DNA of 11,138 bases, taken from positions 1 to 11,138 of the forward strand of contig JAOPXF010000236.1 in assembly GCA_025965295.1 (NCBI GenBank), in the 5' to 3' direction. The position numbers were made by a program, and so were the translations under genes. Positions within the stretch are counted from its first letter, which is position 1. Each line of letters begins with the position of its first letter. Origin of the DNA: Nocardioides sp. GTDB lineage: Bacteria; Actinomycetota; Actinomycetes; Propionibacteriales; Nocardioidaceae. The notes below the pieces were generated by a model, which worked only from the letters and a program-made list of their open reading frames with translations, was not told the DNA's origin and made no database searches. This document shows positions 6,119-11,121 of the stretch, in pieces.

Positions 6119-6124
6119 TATTCT
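6119..6124 (+). promoter_or_regulatory. Tentative -10 element upstream of the small HTH gene
   Basis: TATTCT lies in the AT-richer half of the 175-bp gap before the HTH gene and resembles TANNNT. A TTCCCC at 6095-6100, 18 bp upstream, is a poor -35. If used, it would give a 5' untranslated region of roughly 60-65 nt containing the hairpin at 6142-6175. Confidence 0.3.
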
Positions 6125-6141
6125 CACCAAGCGCGACGCGT

Positions 6142-6175
6142 GCAATCACCGGTGGGGAAGCCGGTGGCGCGTTGC
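6142..6175 (+). promoter_or_regulatory. Possible 5'-UTR hairpin of the small HTH gene
   Basis: CACCGG (6147-6152) pairs with CCGGTG (6161-6166) around TGGGGAAG, and an outer GCAA/TTGC pair (6142-6145 with 6172-6175) extends it imperfectly. It ends 18 nt before the ATG at 6194, so it could affect ribosome access or act as a DNA operator. I do not recognise a known RNA family. Confidence 0.35.
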
Positions 6176-6193
6176 AAAGAAAGTCGGTGCACG

Positions 6194-6397
6194 ATGGCTA
6201 CCAACTCCGGGGACATCTCCGAATCGAAGTTCCTGACCGTTGCCGAGGTGGCCGCGATGATGCGCGTCTCCAAGATGACCGTCTACCGCCTGGTCCACAA
6301 CGGCGAGCTGCCTGCCGTTCGCGTGGGGCGCTCGTTCCGCGTCCTCGAGGAGGACGTCGACGAATACCTCCGCAAGAGCTTCTACAGCGCCGGCTGA
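6194..6397 (+). CDS. Small excisionase-type helix-turn-helix DNA-binding protein (Rv0500A-like)
   Basis: A 67-residue protein with one winged-HTH domain of the MerR/excisionase class. Seen: FLTVAEVAAMMRVSKMTVYRLVHNGELPAVRVGRSFRV (about 13-50) contains the HTH (TVAEVAAMMRV, then recognition helix KMTVYRLVHNG), the wing with Arg43 and Gly45, and a C-terminal helix EEDVDEYLRKSF (52-63). No effector or oligomerisation domain is present. It resembles M. tuberculosis Rv0500A in sequence and context: in both, a bS22 gene, an SDR gene and an acyltransferase gene follow. It is related in fold to BldC but is not BldC. A role as chromosomal regulator, not a phage excisionase, is inferred from this conserved setting. 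The ATG at 6194 gives the family length; its Shine-Dalgarno (GAAAG) is weak and distant. Confidence 0.88.
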   Translation: MATNSGDISESKFLTVAEVAAMMRVSKMTVYRLVHNGELPAVRVGRSFRVLEEDVDEYLRKSFYSAG

Positions 6398-6428
6398 GCC
6401 GGTTCCCACGCCAAACCCGACACACATC

Positions 6429-6444
6429 GTGGACATTCGTCCAC
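6429..6444. promoter_or_regulatory. Inverted repeat GTGGAC-ATTC-GTCCAC, possible operator or weak terminator
   Basis: A perfect 6-bp inverted repeat with a 4-bp spacer, 32 bp after the HTH gene stop and about 30 bp upstream of the bS22 -10 candidate. No T-run follows, so an operator is at least as likely as a terminator. Confidence 0.35.
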
Positions 6445-6457
6445 TCGGATTCTGCTG

Positions 6458-6486
6458 CCCGCACAACGCCCGATAGGCTGTGCGGG
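6458..6486 (+). promoter_or_regulatory. bS22 promoter region with inverted repeat around the -10
   Basis: TAGGCT (6474-6479) matches the TANNNT -10 consensus and gives a leader of about 50 nt. It is spanned by a perfect 8-bp inverted repeat, CCCGCACA (6458-6465) and TGTGCGGG (6479-6486), with a 13-bp spacer. The repeat would place a dimeric regulator directly over the core promoter. The -35 is not clear. The small HTH protein encoded just upstream is an obvious but untested candidate regulator. Confidence 0.45.
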
Positions 6487-6537
6487 TCCTCCGGGCGTCT
6501 CCTCGGAGCGACCGAACAGCATTGTGAAAGGTTTCCC

Positions 6538-6639
6538 GTGGGTTCTGTCATCAAGAAGCGGCGCAAGCGCATGGCCAAGAAGAAGCACCGCAAGCTGCTG
6601 AAGAAGACGCGCGTCCAGCGCCGCAAGCTCGGCAAGTAA
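6538..6639 (+). CDS. Ribosomal protein bS22 (AURKAIP1/COX24 domain)
   Basis: A 33-residue, extremely basic protein with Lys/Arg over most of its length (IKKRRKRM, AKKKHRKLLKKTR, VQRRKLGK). It is nearly identical, from memory, to the actinobacterial small-subunit protein bS22 seen in mycobacterial 30S structures near the decoding region. The GTG at 6538 is the start: GAAAGG lies 7 nt upstream, and it gives the conserved GSVIKKRRKRM N terminus. The internal ATG at 6571 would delete this. It is followed 13 bp later by the SDR gene and probably shares its transcript. Such short genes with GTG starts are often missed by gene finders. Confidence 0.93.
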   Translation: MGSVIKKRRKRMAKKKHRKLLKKTRVQRRKLGK

Positions 6640-6652
6640 GCCCGGGCCGGTC

Positions 6653-7702
6653 ATGGGCACGGGCAGGGTGGTGCTGGTCACCGGGGTCTCGAGAGACCTC
6701 GGCCGGCGCTTCGCGCGTGCCCTGGTCGCCGACCCTGCCGTGGGCAAGGTCATCGGCGTCGACGTGACCCCGCCCCGCGGTGACATCGGCGACGTCTCGT
6801 TCGTGCGCGCGGACATCCGCAACCCCGTGATCGCGAAGATCATCGCCAAGGAGGACGTCGACACCGTCGTCCACATGAGCGTGATCGCGACCCCGGGTAC
6901 GGCCGGCGGCCGCAACACGATGAAAGAGCTCAACGTCATCGGGACGATGCAGCTCCTCGCCGCGTGCCAGAAGGCTCCCAGCCTCCAGCACCTGGTGGTG
7001 AAGTCGACGACGACGGTGTACGGCGCCAGCAGCCGCGACCCCGCGATGTTCACCGAGGACATGGAGCCCCGCCGCGCCCCGCGGGCGGGCTACGCCAAGG
7101 ACGTCGCCGAGATCGAGGGTTACGTCCGGGGCCTCGCCCGGCGCCGGCCCGACGTCCGCGTCACCACGATCCGCGCCGCCAACGTGATCGGGCCGCACGT
7201 CACGAGCCCGATCACGTCGTACTTCCGGCTCCCGGTGATCCCGATCGTCCTCGGCCACGACCCGCGGCTGCAGTTCCTGCACGAGCAGGACCTCATGGAC
7301 GTGCTGCAGCACGCGGTCGTCTCCGACATCCCCGGCACGTTCAACGTCGCCGGTGACGGGATCCTGATGCTGTCCCAGGCGATCCGCCGCCTCCAGCGCC
7401 CCTCGGTGCCGATGCCCGCCTTCGCGGTGGGCACCCTGGGCTCGGCCCTGCGCTCGGCCCGGGTCGCCGACTTCTCTCCGGAGCAGATCGGCTTCCTCAC
7501 CTACGGCCGCGGGGTCGACACGACCCGGATGCGCGAGATCCTCGACTTCCACCCGAAGTTCTCCTCGGCCGAGGCGTTCGCCGACTTCGGTTCCCTGCTG
7601 CCTCCCACCGGCGGCCACTCCGAGAAGGTCCTGGCCGGGCTGGCGCGCGCCCTCCCGCCACCGCCCCCCGCGGAGCAGCCGGCAGGAGCAGAGCATGGGT
7701 GA
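6653..7702 (+). CDS. Atypical extended SDR, NAD-dependent epimerase-like (Rv0501/GalE2-like)
   Basis: A 349-residue Rossmann-fold protein of the extended short-chain dehydrogenase/reductase superfamily. Seen: beta-alpha-beta start VVLVTGVSRDLGRRFA (6-21), FVRADIRN (50-57), DTVVHMSVIATPG (70-82), LNVIGTMQLLAAC (93-105), KSTTTVYGASS (117-127), RAGYAKDVAEIEGYV (144-158) and RAANVIGP (174-181). Two landmarks are degenerate. The glycine motif is TG-VSRDL-G, lacking the middle Gly, and Tyr147 is followed by Val at +4 where YxxxK has Lys (Lys149 is at +2). It may thus bind a nucleotide without standard epimerase activity. The C terminus ends in a Pro/Ala-rich tail. It overlaps the following acyltransferase by 8 bp, so the two are translationally coupled. 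From memory the homologue Rv0501 is named galE2, but a sugar-nucleotide role is unproven. Confidence 0.88.
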   Translation: MGTGRVVLVTGVSRDLGRRFARALVADPAVGKVIGVDVTPPRGDIGDVSFVRADIRNPVIAKIIAKEDVDTVVHMSVIATPGTAGGRNTMKELNVIGTMQLLAACQKAPSLQHLVVKSTTTVYGASSRDPAMFTEDMEPRRAPRAGYAKDVAEIEGYVRGLARRRPDVRVTTIRAANVIGPHVTSPITSYFRLPVIPIVLGHDPRLQFLHEQDLMDVLQHAVVSDIPGTFNVAGDGILMLSQAIRRLQRPSVPMPAFAVGTLGSALRSARVADFSPEQIGFLTYGRGVDTTRMREILDFHPKFSSAEAFADFGSLLPPTGGHSEKVLAGLARALPPPPPAEQPAGAEHG

Positions 7703-8867
7703 CGCCGAGATCATCCCGATCGGCACCCGCGGCCGCCCTGGGCGCGGGACGGGCAAGCAGCCCTCCACCGCGGCGCGCGACCTCGCGCCCACCCGCAAGC
7801 CGCCCGCCAAGCCCGCCGTCAGGCCGACCTCGCGCCCCACGCCCGCCGGCCGCAAGCCGACGGTCAAGAAGGCGCCGGTCGCTGCGCCGGCTTCGGCACC
7901 CGGGCCGCCGGCCGTCGAGCACCCGGTGGCCGCCCGGCCGGCCGCCACGACCCGGGACCGCGGCCCCATGGCCGGCATCCCCGCGGGCGACTGGCTGGCG
8001 GCGTTCCAGCACGCCTCCCTGGAGATCTTCGGCGACCAGGCCGAGCTCCAGCTCGCCCGTTTCCTCGCCTTCCTCCGCCGCCGGGTCACCGGCGACTACG
8101 TCGTCGACGAGTACGGCTTCGACCAGGAGATCACCCAGCGCTTCTTCATGGCCGCGCTGCGCCCGATCGCCGAGAAGTGGTTCCGCATCGAGGTCCGCGG
8201 CGCCGAGAACATTCCCACCGAGGGCGGGGCGCTCGTCGTCTCCAACCACTCGGGCACCATCCCGGTCGACGGGCTGATGACGATGGTGTCGATCCACGAC
8301 CACACCGGGCGATTCCTGCGCCCCCTCGGTGCCGACCTGGTCTTCTCGCTGCCGATCGTCAGCACCCTCGCCCGCAAGGGCGGTGCGACGCTCGCGTGCA
8401 ACGAGGACGCCGAACGGATGCTCAGTGGTGGCGAGCTCGTGGGGGTCTGGCCCGAGGGGTTCAAGGGCATCGGCAAGCCGTACGCCGAGCGCTACAAGCT
8501 GCAGCGCTTCGGTCGCGGCGGGTTCGTGGCGGCCGCGCTGCGCACCGGCGTGCCGATCATCCCCCTGTCGGTCGTGGGCGCCGAGGAGATCTACCCGCTC
8601 GTGGGCAACGTGCCGGCGCTCGCCCGGCTGCTCGGGATCCCCTACATCCCGATCACGCCGTTGTTCCCGCTGCTCGGGCCGCTCGGGCTGGTCCCGCTGC
8701 CCTCGAAGTGGCTGCTGGAGTTCGGGGAGCCGATCCGCACCGACGAGTACGAGGCCGGCGCGGCCGACGACCCGATGCTGGTGTTCAACGTGACCGACCA
8801 GGTCCGCGAGACGATCCAGCAGTCGCTCTACTCACTGCTGATGCAGCGCACGTCCGTCTTCGGTTAG
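7695..8867 (+). CDS. MGAT-type lysophospholipid/acylglycerol acyltransferase (Rv0502-like)
   Basis: Predicted membrane-associated acyltransferase of the PlsC/LPLAT superfamily, 390 residues. Residues 11-90 are a Pro/Ala/Lys/Arg-rich, probably disordered extension. The catalytic domain follows: GAENIPTEGGALVVSNHSGTIPVDG at 169-193 with Asn184-His185 and Asp192 (HX6D where plain PlsC has HX4D, as in MGAT-like members), LGADLVFSLPIV (211-222), LVGVWPEGFKGIGKP (248-262) with the conserved Pro-Glu-Gly, FGRGGFVAAALRTGVPIIPLSVVGAEEIY (272-300), and a hydrophobic loop (about 308-333) that may dip into the membrane. The ATG at 7695 has GGAG 8 nt upstream and overlaps the SDR stop codon by 8 bp. The acyl acceptor is unknown; a role in envelope lipid synthesis is inference. 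Confidence 0.9.
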   Translation: MGDAEIIPIGTRGRPGRGTGKQPSTAARDLAPTRKPPAKPAVRPTSRPTPAGRKPTVKKAPVAAPASAPGPPAVEHPVAARPAATTRDRGPMAGIPAGDWLAAFQHASLEIFGDQAELQLARFLAFLRRRVTGDYVVDEYGFDQEITQRFFMAALRPIAEKWFRIEVRGAENIPTEGGALVVSNHSGTIPVDGLMTMVSIHDHTGRFLRPLGADLVFSLPIVSTLARKGGATLACNEDAERMLSGGELVGVWPEGFKGIGKPYAERYKLQRFGRGGFVAAALRTGVPIIPLSVVGAEEIYPLVGNVPALARLLGIPYIPITPLFPLLGPLGLVPLPSKWLLEFGEPIRTDEYEAGAADDPMLVFNVTDQVRETIQQSLYSLLMQRTSVFG

Positions 8868-8878
8868 CGGAGCCGCGT

Positions 8879-8908
8879 CAGCGGATCCGCTGGTGGTACT
8901 CGACCACC
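8879..8908. terminator. Candidate bidirectional terminator between convergent genes
   Basis: The 63-bp gap between the acyltransferase stop and the DUF5667 stop holds a perfect 14-bp palindrome, CAGCGGATCCGCTG (8879-8892), and next to it a 6-bp stem, GGTGGT (8892-8897) with ACCACC (8903-8908) and loop ACTCG. No T-run follows on either strand, so termination would be of the U-poor kind often proposed in actinobacteria. Confidence 0.4.
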
Positions 8909-8930
8909 GAACGCGGCGAGGAGTCTCCGG

Positions 8931-10076
8931 TCAGGGCGCCAGCGGGTCGGTGACGTCGTCGACCGCGTCACCCGCGTCGTCGATGACCCCGCCCAGGTCG
9001 GGCAGGGAGGGGTTGGACGTGGGCTGGGAGCTGCCGCCGCCGGTGAGCCCGTCGGTGAGCGTCCCGATCGGGTCGCTGGGGGCGGGGTCGTCGCCGCCCG
9101 TGGTCGAGCCGCCGCTGTCGGGCGCCGTGAGGACGCTGCCCGGCGGCAAGGCCCCGCTGTTGACCTGCGGAACCTGCGGGTCGGTCGACTGACCCTTCGG
9201 ACCCTGGTGGTGCTTGCCGGTGGGCTGGGCGGGCGTCGAGCTCCCCACCGTGCCCGGCACCGAGGACGCGACCGGGGCGAAGGCGGGCGGGATCTCGGCA
9301 ATGCCGGCGCCGCCGCAGGCCGGGCAGGCCTGCTCGGCGGCGGCGTCGATCTGGAGGAGCACGTGGGCGGCGTGGAGGAGTTCGTCACGGGCCTCGGACG
9401 GAACCGCGGGTGCGAGGCTGGTGAGCTGGTCGAGGCTCGAGGCGGTGAAGTCGCGCAGGTCCGCGATCGAGCTCTCGTGGCCGCTCTGCGCGAAGTCGGA
9501 GAGCAGCAGGTCGGAAGCCTCGGTGGCCTGCTCGGTGAAGTCGTTGAGGGTGTCGGCGATCGCGAGGGAGTCGCCGGCACCTCGACTGCGGCTGAGCTCG
9601 CTGACCTCGTCGAGGCGACCGGCCGCGTTGGCGAGCAGGGTCTCGCCCTTCTGGCCCTCGCCGACGGCCACGCCGGTCTGGGCGTTCTCGATGACCCGCT
9701 TGATCGGGTAGAGCACGTCCCCGGGGAGAGCGCTCTGGGCCGCCATGGCCATCGACGTGGTCGCGCCGACCAGCGCGATGCCACCGACGGCGGCGGCAAT
9801 GCGGCGGTCACGCTTGGAGTGCCGCGGGGGCAGCGTCAGGCGGGCGGTCTCGGTCGCGGCGCGGCTGGGCACCAGGTCGGCCTCGGCGGCGAGCAGGAGG
9901 CGCTCGCGCAGGTCGGTGACGAACTCGGGCCGGGGACCGACGGCGGGTGCCTCGCGCAGCGCGCCGACCAGCTCGAGGAGGTCGGCGAAGCGCACGTCCG
10001 GTCCGCCGGTCGAGGTGCCCTCGACCAGTGCTGCGAACTCATCGGCGCGTCGTCGCGCCGCGAACACCGGGGTCAT
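8931..10076 (-). CDS. DUF5667 membrane protein, probable RsbN-like anti-sigma factor
   Basis: A 381-residue single-pass membrane protein encoded just downstream of the BldN-like sigma gene. Seen: cytoplasmic N-terminal region 1-90, mostly charged helices (ADLLELVGALREAP; FVTDLRERLLLAAEADLVP), which is the likely sigma-binding part; basic KRDRR (88-92), then one membrane segment at about 93-113; then the DUF5667 region, starting SALPGDVLYPIKRVIENAQ (115-133) and running through helices to about 250; a CPACGG pair of cysteines at 251-256; and a Pro/Gly/Ser/Thr/Asp-rich outer tail (260-381). In Streptomyces, RsbN is the membrane anti-sigma factor of BldN, encoded immediately downstream of bldN, so function is inferred from domain and position. 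AGGA lies 8 nt before the ATG. The ATG overlaps a possible small upstream ORF by ATGA. Confidence 0.82.
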   Translation of the reverse strand: MTPVFAARRRADEFAALVEGTSTGGPDVRFADLLELVGALREAPAVGPRPEFVTDLRERLLLAAEADLVPSRAATETARLTLPPRHSKRDRRIAAAVGGIALVGATTSMAMAAQSALPGDVLYPIKRVIENAQTGVAVGEGQKGETLLANAAGRLDEVSELSRSRGAGDSLAIADTLNDFTEQATEASDLLLSDFAQSGHESSIADLRDFTASSLDQLTSLAPAVPSEARDELLHAAHVLLQIDAAAEQACPACGGAGIAEIPPAFAPVASSVPGTVGSSTPAQPTGKHHQGPKGQSTDPQVPQVNSGALPPGSVLTAPDSGGSTTGGDDPAPSDPIGTLTDGLTGGGSSQPTSNPSLPDLGGVIDDAGDAVDDVTDPLAP

Positions 10077-10195
10077 CGCTTACGTCCTGTCATCACGTCG
10101 TACGCGTCACCGTGGAGGAGCGGCGACACCCTCCTCAACGACGCGCGAGCGAGGGAAGTTACGGCGTCCGCCGGACGTGAAATCGGCTTGCTCAT
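10073..10195 (-). CDS. Possible 40-residue ORF bridging sigma and anti-sigma genes
   Basis: The 115-bp gap between the sigma stop and the DUF5667 start is spanned by one ORF whose ends interlock with both neighbours: its ATG (10195-10193) overlaps the sigma TGA, and its TGA (10075-10073) overlaps the DUF5667 ATG, each as ATGA. The product begins MSKPISRPADAV, is rich in Arg/Ser/Ala and ends MTGRKR, with no membrane segment or known domain. Against it: only about 29 of 40 codons end in G or C, fewer than in the neighbours, and its ribosome site is weak. It may be a small protein, a coupling ORF that carries ribosomes from the sigma to the anti-sigma cistron, or chance. Confidence 0.4.
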   Translation of the reverse strand: MSKPISRPADAVTSLARASLRRVSPLLHGDAYDVMTGRKR

Positions 10196-10971
10196 CCGTC
10201 CCGGAGCCCCTCGGGCATCAGCTTCGCAAGGTTGCGCACGCCGCGCAGCTGGAGCTGCTTGACCGCGCCGTCGCTGCGGCCGAGTACGGCGGCGGTCTCG
10301 GCGATGCTCATGCCCTGGAGAAAGCGCATGATCAGGCAGTCGCGCTGCTCGTCGGGGAGGCCCTTGAGCGCGCGCAGCAGGATGTCGTTGGTGAGGCCGG
10401 CGAGCACCGCGGACTCGGGACCCTCGGTCTCGTCGTCGTGCAGCCCCATGTCCTCGGTCGTCATCTCGAGGCGGGTGCGGCCGGCCTTGAAGTGGTCGGT
10501 CGCGAGGTTGCGGGCAATGGTCATCAGCCAGGCGCCGAAGTCCTTGCCCTGCCACCGAAAGTTGGTCATGCTCCGCAGCGCCCGGAAGAAGGTCTCCGAG
10601 GTGAGGTCCTCGGCCAGCGTCGTCGAGCGGGTGCGGTAGAAGAGGAACCGGTAGACCGACCCCTGGTAGTGGTCGTAGAGCAGGCCGAACGCCTCGGCGT
10701 CGCCCTTGCGGGCCAGCTCGACGAGCGCGATCAGACGGCTGCGGTCGGCCTCGGACTCCTCGGAGGACGTCGCCAGCTCGGCGTCGCCGAAGCCGTCCGG
10801 TCCGCCGCTCGGGAGCTCCGGAGGCGAGGAGAGCTGGCCGTCGCGGATGGTCTCGGTGAACACGACGGACGGGCCACCCGCGGGGGCGACCTGCTCGCTC
10901 AGCAGCAGCTGGGCGACCGCGGCTCGCAGGGCATCGAGGCCCCGCACACAGTCGAACCCGTCCCACGACAT
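10192..10971 (-). CDS. bldN: BldN-like ECF RNA polymerase sigma factor
   Basis: Extracytoplasmic-function sigma factor, 259 residues from the ATG at 10971. Seen: an N-terminal extension of about 78 residues (MSWDGFDCVRGLDALRAAV, then a Pro/Gly/Ser/Glu-rich linker), unusual for ECF factors but a hallmark of BldN; sigma region 2 from about 80, with AFGLLYDHY, the core-binding AEDLTSETFFRAL (120-132) and WQGKDFGAWLMTIARNLATDHFK (140-162); and region 4 at about 190-248, with LPDEQRDCLIMRFLQGMSIAETAAVLGRSDGAVK. BldN directs aerial-development genes in Streptomyces; the target set here is unknown. The ATG at 10971 aligns with the BldN N terminus and has GGAGG 11 nt upstream. A GTG at 11013 would add 14 residues. 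A DUF5667 anti-sigma gene follows, and a BldD-box-like site precedes it. Confidence 0.88.
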   Translation of the reverse strand: MSWDGFDCVRGLDALRAAVAQLLLSEQVAPAGGPSVVFTETIRDGQLSSPPELPSGGPDGFGDAELATSSEESEADRSRLIALVELARKGDAEAFGLLYDHYQGSVYRFLFYRTRSTTLAEDLTSETFFRALRSMTNFRWQGKDFGAWLMTIARNLATDHFKAGRTRLEMTTEDMGLHDDETEGPESAVLAGLTNDILLRALKGLPDEQRDCLIMRFLQGMSIAETAAVLGRSDGAVKQLQLRGVRNLAKLMPEGLRDG

Positions 10972-11017
10972 GTTGATGCGACCCTCCCGGTCGGCTTCCC
11001 CCGAAGCCCCCACGAGG

Positions 11018-11032
11018 GTAACGCCGAGTTAC
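11018..11032. promoter_or_regulatory. BldD-box-like palindrome upstream of bldN
   Basis: GTAACGCCGAGTTAC is a 15-bp inverted repeat (GTAAC, 5-bp centre, GTTAC) that starts 47 bp upstream of the bldN ATG. From memory, the Streptomyces BldD consensus is nTnACnC(A/T)GnGTnAn. Every fixed position matches on both strands except the central A/T, which is C/G here. BldD represses bldN in Streptomyces, so site and target agree. Whether this organism has BldD cannot be seen in the window. Confidence 0.6.
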
Positions 11033-11071
11033 GGTGTTGGGAACAGTTGCTCGCGACTGTGTGATCCGGGC

Positions 11072-11093
11072 CACGTCGGTAAAGAGTGACGTG
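11072..11093. promoter_or_regulatory. Inverted repeat CACGTC-N10-GACGTG upstream of bldN
   Basis: Perfect 6-bp arms (11072-11077 and 11088-11093) flank a 10-bp AT-richer spacer. The site is about 100 bp upstream of the bldN ATG, in a region with no gene, and could be a second regulator site. No factor is assigned. Confidence 0.3.
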
Positions 11094-11094
11094 C

Positions 11095-11121
11095 GGGGCC
11101 GGTGGGGCCGGTGGGGCCGGT
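11095..11121. repeat. Three tandem copies of a 9-bp unit (GGGGCCGGT)
   Basis: Three perfect copies at 11095-11103, 11104-11112 and 11113-11121, at the window edge upstream of bldN. The 9-bp period could be coding (Gly-Ala-Gly on plus, Thr-Gly-Pro on minus in one frame) in a gene that lies mostly outside, or a simple slippage repeat. No gene can be supported here. Confidence 0.7.

Noticed and set aside
6142..6175. Cobalamin or cyclic-di-AMP riboswitch suggested by GGGGAAGCCGGTG
   Set aside because: Only this short stretch resembles such RNAs. The remaining conserved boxes are absent, and the downstream gene is not a typical target.
6194..6397. Calling the small HTH protein BldC
   Set aside because: The fold class is the same, but the residues I recall for BldC (recognition helix and GGHRRY wing) are not present, and context matches Rv0500A instead.
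6194..6397. Prophage or integrative element inferred from an excisionase-like gene
   Set aside because: No integrase, attachment repeat or phage gene is nearby, and the conserved gene order argues for a chromosomal regulator.
6571..6639. Shorter bS22 start at the internal ATG
   Set aside because: It would remove the conserved GSVIKKRRKRM N terminus and has no ribosome site at proper spacing; GTG at 6538 has GAAAGG 7 nt upstream.
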